The notes below the pieces were generated by a model. It did not search any database, was not told the origin of the DNA, and worked only from the letters and a program-made list of their open reading frames with translations. Below, piece after piece: positions 1 to 7,912 of a stretch of 27,761 nt of DNA (position 1 is the first letter of the stretch; the number at the start of each line of letters is the position of its first letter). The stretch spans positions 7,380 to 35,140 of the forward strand of contig NW_001915032.1 in the NCBI RefSeq assembly GCF_000208925.1, given 5' to 3'. This DNA is from Entamoeba histolytica HM-1:IMSS (lineage: Eukaryota > Evosea > Mastigamoebida > Endamoebidae). Position numbers and translations under genes: made by a program.

Positions 1-133
1 TGTTTATTAATTTTGTTATAATCAAGAATCAATGAAAACCAATGAAATAGTGTTGAATTAATATTAAAGTCGAAAAGCATTGAACTATGCTTTGCAACAT
101 TCTGAAATGTTTTTAAAAACGAAAAAATGAAAA

Positions 134-141
134 AATGAACT
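134..141 (+). promoter_or_regulatory. GAAC core promoter element of the SR-protein gene
   Basis: AATGAACT lies 26 nt before the ATG at 168. It matches the GAAC element known as a third core promoter motif in Entamoeba. The same motif precedes most other genes in this window at similar distances, which supports the call. Confidence 0.7.
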
Positions 142-167
142 TAAATTGAAGATTTGTTAGATTTCAT

Positions 168-925
168 ATGGGAGACAAAACTGATCAAGATGATAATGAA
201 TATACTAATCTTTATATTGGAAATATTCCTTATTCAAGTACAGAAAAAGATGTAAAGAATTTCATTCAATATGATGGATGTAAAATCACTATGGTTACAG
301 ATAAAAATACAGGGAAAACAAAAGGGTTTGCTTTTGTAGCTTTTGAAACTCATGAACAAGCATTAGAAATAAAGAAACAAGTTTGTTATTGACAATAACC
401 AATGAATATTACATTGACAGAACATTATTATATGAAAAAAAAGAATACTGAAATAATATCTTAGGTTACAGGGAAAAGAATTGGGAAGGACGTCCAATTA
501 TTTTGAAATGGGACAGAGGACTACAATCAAAAGTATCAGAATAAAAGCTATAAATTGTTTGTTATTAATTTATTTATATTATATGTTCATAACTAATTGA
601 TTGTAGTGGATATCACAAACAACATGAATCCTCTTCTAGAAGAAGAGGAAGAAGTTATTCTCGCCATAGATCTTCTCATAGAAGAAGACATTCCTCTCGG
701 TCAAGAAGTGATTCGTATGAACGACGACATCATTATCACCACCACTATCATTCTTCGGAAAGTACTTCATCTAGAAGTCCATCACGAGATGATAGATACC
801 ATTCTCACCGTTATAGTGACTCTAGAAAAAACTCGTCTAGAAGAGATAGGTCAATGAGAGAAAAGTCTCCAGACAAAAACGAAGAAAAGAAAGGACATAG
901 AGTTTCTGAATTTGATAAAGATTGA
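168..925 (+). CDS. SR-type RNA-binding protein (RRM + RS domain), three exons, frame disturbed in exon 2
   Basis: This is a serine/arginine-rich RNA-binding protein, expected to act in nuclear pre-mRNA splicing. Exon 1 (168-380) encodes most of an RRM with RNP2 (LYIGNI) and RNP1 (KGFAFVAF). Exon 3 (607-925) encodes an RS domain rich in SR, RR and His runs, ending in FDKD and a TGA stop. Exon 2 (465-556) contains GRPIILKWDRG, the last RRM strand, then DYNQKYQNKSYK leading into exon 3. The splice phases of exons 1 and 3 agree with exon 2 overall. However, GRPIILKW lies in a different frame from both ends of exon 2, and the spliced phase-0 frame meets a TGA. A missing base near 478 and an extra base near 520 would explain it. 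So the gene is either a recent pseudogene or intact with two indel errors. Recognition as an SR protein is firm; the specific member is not known. Confidence 0.72.
381..464 (+). other. Intron 1 of the SR-protein gene
   Basis: The donor GTTTGT follows codon 71 exactly and the acceptor is TTAG. Both fit the Entamoeba intron consensus. The 84-nt length is typical. Confidence 0.75.
557..606 (+). other. Intron 2 of the SR-protein gene
   Basis: The donor GTTTGT and acceptor TGTAG enclose 50 nt. Removing it joins exon 2 (ending AAATT) to exon 3 (TGGATAT) as K-F-G-Y and opens the RS-domain frame. Confidence 0.75.
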
Positions 926-1578
926 ATGTTCAATTGAAGAAGTGTTGATGAGACGAAGAGCTTTGATGAAGATTTAAGATGTTTTTTACGCAAAAAAACG
1001 AAAAATTGTAATCTGTACAGATTGTACATATCCTTCTCTGGTTGATTTTCAAACACTGAGTTGATTAAGTCACAAAAGAAAATACACATCTAATTTTTAA
1101 ACAAAACAGCCATAACATAATACTAAAAAGAATAACAAACATCGACCAATTTATTTATAAACATTTTTGATAAAAATATGAGTCATACAAACATTATGTA
1201 TCAAAAAGAATGTGTATTTTTTGAAAAAGGTAAATAACACAAAGTAAGTCTTATTCTTTGTTTGTTACTTAAAAATGTTGATTAGTTTGTTTTTTATAAT
1301 TGTATAATTAATCAAACATAAAACGTCTTTCCACATTATATGTTGAGATTTGATAATGTATAAATTGAATAATACATACCATTTTTAATACCAAGTAGCA
1401 GTATCAAGCAAAAAGCTAAGATATATGATATAATAAGTAATGTGATTTTATCCTTGTGTTGAGTAGATAGGAGAAAGTGAAGAGGTTGAAATAAAGAAAA
1501 GTTATTTTCGTCGATTGATGAGGTATTTCGTTTTTTGAAAAGTTAAATCAAAAATTGAATGAGACATTTGTTAATAAT
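926..1578. other. Intergenic stretch without a recognisable gene
   Basis: About 650 nt lie between the SR gene and the flavoprotein gene. Open frames here are short or are shadows. A perfect 14-bp palindrome, AATCTGTACAGATT, sits at 1010-1023. AAAAATTGAAT around 1550 could be an initiator for the downstream gene. Confidence 0.5.
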
Positions 1579-2182
1579 ATGACAAAGACACCAAGTACTT
1601 GTATTGAATGGAAGTTGGAACAATAATGGTAATTCTGCATGGCTTATCAATAAATTTCTTGAAGGATTAAAACAAGAGATGGAAATAGAGGAGAAGATTG
1701 TTAATGTACCTCGAATGAATCCAAAGTCATGTTATGGGTGTTTACAATGTAGAAACAAAGACGACTTTTATTGTGTCCAAAAGGACGAGACATTCAAACT
1801 AGCGAAGGATATTTTGAACACTGAAATTGTTGTTTTTGCATTTCCAATTTATTATTTTAATATGCCAGGACCAATTAAAACATTGTTAGATCGTTTTGTT
1901 CCTTCATACGATTGGGATAATAATGGATTAAAACAAAACCTTACTCCTTTGTTTAAACATAAAAGATTTGTATGTATTGTGAATTGTGCTGATGTTCAAG
2001 AGAGTTTTTGTGAAAGAGGTGCTTATGCAATTAAAGAAACAGCTCATTTGTATCATATTGCATATAATGAATTGTATATGGTTGGATGTGATGGAGAAGG
2101 TATTGTTGAGAAAGACATAAAGAAACAGGAAAGAGCCATTAATTTTGGAAAACATGTTGGTGTAGAACATTTACGGGTATGA
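1579..2182 (+). CDS. Iron-sulfur flavoprotein / NAD(P)H-dependent FMN reductase family, N-terminal frameshift
   Basis: This is a flavodoxin-fold flavoprotein that would bind FMN and probably a 4Fe-4S cluster, acting in cytosolic electron transfer or reduction of oxygen and xenobiotics. The phosphate-binding loop reads NGSWNNNGNS. Four cysteines in SCYGCLQC and FYC have the C-x2-C-x2-C-x7-C spacing of the compact iron-sulfur flavoprotein motif. VVFAFPIYYFNMPGPIKTLLDR is the usual second FMN-contact region (16-residue core FPIYYFNMPGPIKTLL). The only plausible start, ATG at 1579, is in another frame and stops after 15 codons. The main frame opens just downstream of a TGA at 1580 and reads QVLVLNGSW, a normal first beta strand. 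One extra base near 1591-1592 would reconcile them. Otherwise the first in-frame ATG is at about 1678 and would lose the FMN loop. The family assignment is good; the functional state is uncertain. Confidence 0.75.
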
Positions 2183-2681
2183 AAATTAGCAAAGAAAATG
2201 CATCTAAATAAATTAAAAAAATGAAAAAAAGAAGCAAAATAATTTGCATCCATAGAATATTCCATTTATTATATTTTGCTCCTAACAAATAAAAATAAAA
2301 AATATGATAAATACAGAATATATATATATTTATGTTTATATTTTATATTCAATTCTATTCATTTTGTATGAAATATTAATGAAATAGATTATTTGATGAA
2401 TCATATTTAATTATTTTAATTATTTATATTCTTTTATTTATATGTTATTTATCTATCGTATTTTTATATTTATTTCTCTGTTTATATTATTTATATCATT
2501 GTATTCTTCTTATTATCTATATATTATTATATTATTATATTCTTCTTATTTTATGTTTTTATGTTTATATTATTTAGATTTTCTTATTGTTATTCTTTTC
2601 TATTTAGATGTATTTATTCATCTGAATATTCATCTTTATCATTTTTATATTCATATATTTTATATCTATTTTCAATTTATA
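2183..2681. other. T-rich gene-free region upstream of SINE A
   Basis: Low-complexity T/TA-rich sequence. Short open frames encode only Tyr/Phe/Ile-rich stretches expected from composition. No gene, RNA or repeat family was recognised before the target duplication at 2682. Confidence 0.5.
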
Positions 2682-2703
2682 TTTATTCTCTTTTGTTTTA
2701 TAT
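2682..2703. repeat. Left target-site duplication of SINE A
   Basis: A 22-bp pyrimidine-rich segment starting TTTATTCTC and ending GTTTTATAT is repeated without a mismatch at 3339-3360. It ends one base before the GATTCGAAG that opens the element. Confidence 0.9.
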
Positions 2704-2704
2704 A

Positions 2705-2796
2705 GATTCGAAGATGGCACGTCAGAGACACCACATGAAACCCTAAAATAATCCCATGCTTCGAATCTCCCAGTTATCGTCTAGTCATGACGTGCC
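2705..2796 (+). ncRNA. Candidate HDV-like double-pseudoknot at the 5' end of SINE A
   Basis: P1: GATTCGAAG (2705-2713) pairs with CTTCGAATC (2759-2767). P2: GGCACGTCA (2716-2724) pairs with TGACGTGCC (2788-2796). The two helices interleave, so this is a pseudoknot. A CATG/CATG hairpin (2733-2736 with 2755-2758) directly abuts the P1 3' strand, as P3 does in HDV ribozymes. CCAG/CTAG (2770-2773 with 2781-2784, one mismatch) stands at the P4 position. J4/2 would be UCAU, with C2786 as a possible catalytic cytosine. P3 is weak and is separated from P2 by about 9-10 nt, unlike known examples. Self-cleavage is inferred, not shown. Confidence 0.45.
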
Positions 2797-2880
2797 TTTG
2801 GTGAGATAATATCTATTCAACACTAACTGTTTATTATTATTAATATTTATTAGAAGTGAGTATTATAAAAGATTAATATT

Positions 2881-2920
2881 CATTAACGTGTATTGTTCTT
2901 CATTAACGTGTATTGTTCTT
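2881..2920 (+). repeat. 20-bp perfect tandem duplication inside SINE A
   Basis: The unit CATTAACGTGTATTGTTCTT occurs twice with no mismatch. The corresponding part of the inverted copy at 25027-25620 lacks the duplication, so repeat number varies between copies, as is known for Entamoeba SINEs. Confidence 0.85.
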
Positions 2921-3338
2921 CCTTATTAATTATAAAGATTATTATTTACTAAGGAGGTATTATGTATTAAGAATTATCATTTATTAAAGAAGACGCATAT
3001 ATAATTGATATTGTTGCACAAAAATTAAACATAATGATATTATCAAGGAATAGGGTTTCTTTAAGGGGTGTCGAAGGTAAAAGGAGATGAGCTATAACAG
3101 TATGTTATGGATATACTCTCCTTAAAACAACAATATAAAGAATGAGAAATATTATATTACTCATTAAAATCAAAATAAAAGTCAGGCAGCAACTTAATTG
3201 AGGAACCATTTAAGTCGAGCATGCTTGCAAAAACTTTATTTCAATAGAAATAAAGCGTGTTGAAGAAACTGATTCGCTCACTTCTCAACATGATGAAAAA
3301 CCTAAAAATAAGGTTAATCATAATTGATTTCTTTTTTT

Positions 3339-3360
3339 TTTATTCTCTTTTGTTTTATAT
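3339..3360. repeat. Right target-site duplication of SINE A
   Basis: Identical to 2682-2703 and located directly after the T-rich tail of the element, which places the 3' boundary of the insertion. Confidence 0.9.
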
Positions 3361-5249
3361 TAATATTATTTTTATCTTTTATACTTTGAATTTATTATTA
3401 TATCATTTATTATCATTTCTCGTTTTATTTATCATTTATTCTTATTATTCTTTTGTTTTTTATATTCTATATCATATATTCATATCATTTTCATTTATAT
3501 TTTATTACATATTACATGTTATAATAATAACATAACACTTATGTTTAATTATATAATAAATATCATAATGAAATTATACATACAAATAATAAATATAAAA
3601 CGAATAAAATATTGTTCAACAATAAAATATTATTAATTATTTTACATCATTAGATTATACAATTTTTATTGAATATTTCTAATTTTTACAATAAAAATAC
3701 ACATTTTATTTCATATTTCTTTTCTTCTTTTATTATCTCTTTTGTTTTATTACTCTTTATCTTTTTTATCATTATCTTATTCTACTTTTATTCTTTCTTT
3801 TTATTCTTTTGTATCTTTCTTTCTCTTCTTTCCATTAGTTGCTTTTTTGGTTGCAGTAAAATAATTGATGAAATATAAACATATATTACTAAAAGTGAAT
3901 TTAAAATTAATGAATAGAAATGAGAAAATAAAATGAATGATTGTGTTAATACTCTCTTTATTATTTATTCTCTTTTATTTTTGATTTTCTTATTTATTCT
4001 TTACATTTGTTTATATCATTTTTATATTGCAACTTAAATATTCTTGTTTATTTGATTTATGTTTATTTCTGATTCTATTAGTTATTTTAATAGTAACATT
4101 TCTAAAATACTACCAACTATCTTCATATCTATTTTTGTATTAGTTTTTACATTCCATTATAAATGTTTTGGATTTATAACATTACATTAAATTTATTTGT
4201 TTTCTTTTTTTGAGTTTAAAATACAATTTTATAATCATTATTATTCTTTTAGAATTTTATATGTGTTTGTATTTGTATTAATTCTTATTTTCTATATTAT
4301 CATATTTCTGTTTAATTCTTATTCATCATTTCGTTAATACTTCTTTCTATTTCTATTTTATTTGTTTCTTCTTTGTTTATTAATTATTATTACTTTCTCA
4401 CTATTTATTTAGTTTAGTATTCTTTTATTATTTAATTAAATAATATTGTTTGGTTATTTGTTATTGTGTAATTAATATCATCTTTGTATCCTTATTCATT
4501 TTTTATTATCTTTATCAATAATCATGAATATTAAGTAATAAAAGAAATGAATGAATATAAAATAAAGTCACAATAATAATTAGATAATAATATAATGAAT
4601 ATGAATATAATTTAAAAGAAGTTGTGAATAAATATAATTTTATTATTTTTCTTATATTCATTATATTTCATTATTTATCTTGTTTATATTTTGATTATCA
4701 TTTATTTATTCTATTTTTTACTTCTTGTTTTTCTTATTCATCTTATTTATATACCCCCAAATTAATTTAACAAAAAGAAGTAATTTATTTAAATATTGAT
4801 AGTTGAATAGAATATAATGAGGAGTATAATATTGACAAATAAAATAAATACGAGATTAGTTCATCTTTCAAAACTCTCCAACTTTGACAATAACAAAAAT
4901 GGTTAATGCATGTAAATGCACACAAAGCACTTGTCTACAATAAATACTTTGGTATTACCATCAACTCTATTGTTCATCATCCGTTCTTGGTATTGAACTC
5001 TCTTCTATCTTATTTATCTATTTGTGTTTTTCTTTCTATTAAATACTCATATAATTACAAAGTGTCAAATCAATAAAATAATAACAAATAGATAATAAAC
5101 GTAACATTTGATCATTGATTAATAGAATATTAATCATAACATACATTATTAAAATGAGTAATTTCATTGTTTTATTTATTATTTACATTTTCTTCTTATT
5201 TTTTTTGAATAAATTATTCTTCTTTTGATATTATTCTTTCATATTATCT
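3361..5249. other. Long T-rich gene-free region
   Basis: About 1.9 kb of very A+T-rich DNA with a strong T excess on the plus strand. No intact gene was found. On the minus strand some segments read as Lys/Glu/Asn-rich peptide with scattered stops (for example around 3720-3870 and 4000-4200), so part may be eroded coding or retroelement sequence, but I could not assign any family. A less A+T-rich patch lies at about 4860-5000. Confidence 0.4.
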
Positions 5250-5394
5250 TATTTCATTCTTTATATTATTAATTAATATATTTCTTATTCAAATACATCA
5301 TCATAACCATCATAAACAAATAATAAATGATAATTCATTATTTGATTTTGTATTAATGTTTGTATTGTGTTTCAGACATGAAATATCCATTTCT
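5250..5394 (-). mobile_element. SINE E: degenerate 5' fragment, minus strand
   Basis: Read on the minus strand from about 5394, it contains GTCTGAAACAC, then TTATGATG and a GAATAAGAAATATATTA-like segment. These are in the order and spacing of the 5' module of the SINEs at 20174 and 24427. Similarity fades after about 150 nt, so the 3' limit is not defined. It is an old, eroded copy. Confidence 0.5.
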
Positions 5395-5561
5395 TAATTA
5401 ACATAAAGAAATAATGTTGATAAAACATGAAAATTCAAATCACAAACGATGAAATAACGAAAATAAAACAGAATTGAATTTTCTTCTCTTCAATTTTTTT
5501 TGTTATTAAAAAAAAATGAAAAAATGCTAAAAATAACATAAACTAATTATAGAAAATAACA

Positions 5562-5602
5562 ATATTATAATATTATTATTATTATATTATTATTATTATT
5601 AT
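5562..5602. repeat. ATT microsatellite
   Basis: Nearly uninterrupted ATT/TTA trinucleotide repeats, about a dozen units with one or two interruptions. Confidence 0.8.
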
Positions 5603-5705
5603 ATATTTATTGTTATTCTAAAAATGATAAAAGTCATTTATTTAAAATAATGATAAAATAATGATTGATTTGATTTTAATAACGTGGATTAACTATTTAA
5701 ACATA

Positions 5706-5714
5706 TTTTGAACT
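5706..5714 (+). promoter_or_regulatory. GAAC core promoter element of the TLDc gene
   Basis: TTTTGAACT followed by TATAAA lies 24 nt before the ATG at 5738, the distance seen for the other GAAC elements here. Confidence 0.6.
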
Positions 5715-5737
5715 TATAAACATCAAATTAAATTAAA

Positions 5738-6814
5738 ATGGAAGAGTTAATAAACAAGAATAATCAAATAATTAAAGAAGTAGTAGAAACACTTTCAAAC
5801 ATTCAACAATCAATTGATGATACTACTAAGAATTATCAATACTATTTAGGAAGTATTAAAAATGAAGTATTTGAAATAAAACCAGATGAGACATACTCAG
5901 AAGCTATTAAAAGAGGAGAAGGAATATTTGATAGGATTGATGAAACAGAAAGAAGAAGAAAATTAGTGATAGAAAAAAGTCAAGAAACAATCAACCAAAT
6001 AGAAATAATGAAGAATAAAATGTCAAGAATCATAGAAGAATGTAATCATGATGAAGAAATACTGAGTAAAACACGGAATGAATTAATTGATAAAATCATT
6101 TCAATTGAAGAAATGAAAATGAAAGACAAAATATTCAGAGTACCAAAAGAGAAAGATAAAATCACGTCAGAATTTAATAACAAGAAAGAAGAATGGGAAA
6201 AGCAATACAGTGATTATTTAGAAAGGAAAAAGAGAGAAGAAGAAGAGGAAGTAAAAGAAAAGAAGAGGAAAGAAGAAGAAAAAGAAAAAGAAAGAAAGAG
6301 ACAAGTAGAAATTCAACAAATAGAAGAATGGACAAATAGAAAAGTATTCAGTACACTATTTGATTCAGATAAAGATAATTGGAATGCTGATATATCAGTA
6401 TTTGATCAAAGAATAAAGAATAAAGAACATCTAATAATTCTTATTGAAGATGAAGAAGGAAATAAATTTGGAGGATATGTTGATTCTAAAATTGATAAAG
6501 TTGGTTGTTATATAAATGATTCAAAATCATTTTTATTTTCATTAGAATCAAATGGAAGAATTGAAGGAATGAAGAAATTTGATATTAAAAAATCAGGATA
6601 TGCATTTTGGTTATGGAACCAATCAGATAATTGTTTGTTTGCACTTGGATGTGGACATGATATTTGTGTTTATAAAGAAAATTATAAAACAAAATCATAT
6701 TGTAAACAAAGTTCATTTGAATATGGAGGAATATCAAATGCACTTTGTGGAAAAGGAGGTTTCACACCAAAACGAATCACAATAATTGAAATGAAAAAAA
6801 TCAGTCTTGAATAA
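5738..6814 (+). CDS. Coiled-coil protein with C-terminal TLDc domain
   Basis: The protein has 358 residues and no signal peptide or membrane segment. Residues about 1-195 are predicted to be helical and coiled coil, with an extreme Lys/Glu/Arg run at about 160-190. Residues about 198-352 match the TLDc fold as it occurs in a large Entamoeba family: VFSTLFDSDKDNW, SVFDQRI, LIILIEDEEGNKFGGYVD, SKSFLFSLESNGR, and a C-terminal NALCGKGGFTPKRI block. TLDc proteins elsewhere are linked to oxidative-stress response and V-ATPase regulation. In Entamoeba the role of this family is not something I can state. The start codon is the first ATG after the GAAC element. It has no introns. A decayed relative lies just downstream on the other strand. 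Confidence 0.82.
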   Translation: MEELINKNNQIIKEVVETLSNIQQSIDDTTKNYQYYLGSIKNEVFEIKPDETYSEAIKRGEGIFDRIDETERRRKLVIEKSQETINQIEIMKNKMSRIIEECNHDEEILSKTRNELIDKIISIEEMKMKDKIFRVPKEKDKITSEFNNKKEEWEKQYSDYLERKKREEEEEVKEKKRKEEEKEKERKRQVEIQQIEEWTNRKVFSTLFDSDKDNWNADISVFDQRIKNKEHLIILIEDEEGNKFGGYVDSKIDKVGCYINDSKSFLFSLESNGRIEGMKKFDIKKSGYAFWLWNQSDNCLFALGCGHDICVYKENYKTKSYCKQSSFEYGGISNALCGKGGFTPKRITIIEMKKISLE

Positions 6815-7063
6815 TTGAAAATGAAATAAAAAAGAATAAAAAACAAATCAATGAAGCATAAGAACATTTCATTTATCTGCCAATGAATGAAATGGTAAAA
6901 TAAAAATTTACATAATTCAATGTTGATTTATTTTATTTCATTTAATGAAATTTTCACACTCAATGAATGTGTTTTTAATAAATAATAAAAGAAATAAGAA
7001 TAAAAGAGAAATAAGATAAAATGAATAAACAATTTATTTGTATTATTTCATTGAATTAATTCA

Positions 7064-7550
7064 TTATGAATCAAATGAGTAAGATAATAAAAATAAGAAT
7101 AAGAAAAAAGGACAATTAACAGACATATCCACAATTGGATTTTCTTCATATTTAGAAATGATTATTTCAGTTTCTTCAATATGCTCTATTGGTGTATAAA
7201 GTTTATTTCCAGAATGAATTATTACTTAAAATATAAAAAAAGTTAAAAAATTTAATGATGTATTAGAATAAATACATAGTATTTAGTTGAATGAGATTGT
7301 TGAATTGGAAAGATTTAAGAAAGAAAAGAATGAGAACCATTTACTATTCTAGATAAATGAGAAAAATCACCTCTCCTATCAACATAACCATTTTATTGGA
7401 GTATTATAATTAGAAGAAATAAAATTGATTACTCTCTATGAAATAAAACTTCTCTAAGAAATTGAAATTTTAAACAACATTTATTATTAATTTCTATGTA
7501 ATTCTCATTAATATTTTTCAATAGTTCAAATAGAATACTATTTATCGATA
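7064..7550 (-). pseudogene. Decayed TLDc-domain gene fragment
   Basis: The minus strand shows TLDc-like blocks in order but split by stops and frame changes. At about 7545-7524 it reads INSILFEL, matching the VLFDSDKDN region. It then reads REVLFHRE and SILFLLI, matching SVFDQRI and LIILIED. At about 7395-7340 it reads GYVDRRGDF then NGSHSFL, matching GGYVDSKID then DSKSFLF. A last open piece ending at 7064 starts VIIHSGNKLYTP, preceded by a possible acceptor TTTTAAG. In-frame TAA codons interrupt it. It is convergent with the intact TLDc gene at 5738-6814. It could be a gene with several introns, but the stops inside conserved blocks argue for a relic. Confidence 0.45.
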
Positions 7551-7870
7551 ATTTCATAAGAACCATTTATTGGGAATTTTTTAATAACTTAGTTATAATA
7601 GTTGAATTAAAACAAGAGTATAAATGAATTAAATTAACACATTTGAATTGAATGTAATAAACTAATAACATCAAATACTATTGTTATAAATTATTGACTT
7701 TCTTTAAAGTCATAAATTGGGTAGTTATAATACTGTTAATAATACCTTTTACTTACAACATTAACTTTCTCAGATAGACTCTGCTTTTATAAGTCACAAA
7801 AAGAAATAGTTTTATTTTAATTTAAATTTATTATTAAATTATAGTTTAGGTATTAGTTTCAATCAAAAAA
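7551..7870. other. Intergenic stretch upstream of galE
   Basis: A+T-rich sequence between the TLDc relic and the epimerase promoter. No open frame of interest and no recognisable repeat was found. Confidence 0.5.
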
Positions 7871-7911
7871 GTATTTAATCTAAAATTGTTTTAATCTTTA
7901 AATAAAAATCA
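7871..7911 (+). promoter_or_regulatory. TATA-like element and initiator of the epimerase gene
   Basis: GTATTTAAT at 7871-7879 matches the Entamoeba TATA-like consensus GTATTTAAA. AATAAAAATCA (7901-7911) just before the ATG resembles the AAAAATTCA initiator. No clear GAAC motif is seen for this gene. Confidence 0.6.
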
Positions 7912-7912
7912 A

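Larger units (their letters stand above)
2704..3338 (+). mobile_element. SINE A: full-length non-LTR, non-coding retroelement (SINE2-like)
   Basis: The 635-bp element is bounded by perfect 22-bp target duplications, which indicates insertion by target-primed reverse transcription. It encodes no protein. It opens with the folded 5' module at 2705-2796 that recurs in copies at 20175 and, inverted, at 25620. It ends with the small hairpin AACCT...AGGTT at about 3297-3314 followed by a T-rich tail. The inverted copy at 25027-25620 matches it from end to end. The length is near that of Entamoeba SINE2, but the subfamily is inferred. The undamaged duplication suggests recent insertion. Mobility would depend on a LINE-encoded reverse transcriptase in trans. 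Confidence 0.85.

Noticed and set aside
597..857. 86-codon plus-strand frame starting at 597
   Set aside because: It is the wrong frame of SR exon 3. The neighbouring frame encodes a clear RS domain.
811..1089. 92-codon minus-strand frame
   Set aside because: It lies antisense to the RS-domain exon and has no recognisable motif, so it is a shadow.
2442..2746. Open frames rich in Tyr, Phe and Ile upstream of and into SINE A
   Set aside because: They are low-complexity products of T-rich DNA, overlap each other in two frames and run into the retroelement boundary.
2759..2769. Possible tRNA gene suggested by TTCGAATC
   Set aside because: No cloverleaf, anticodon arm or acceptor stem can be formed around it. 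The motif is explained by P1 pairing in the SINE module.
2705..2796. Hammerhead ribozyme in the SINE 5' end
   Set aside because: No CUGANGA core and no matching GAAA strand in the required order.
3600..3660. ATTGTTCAACAAT inverted repeat
   Set aside because: Short palindromes of this kind are expected by chance in such A+T-rich DNA.
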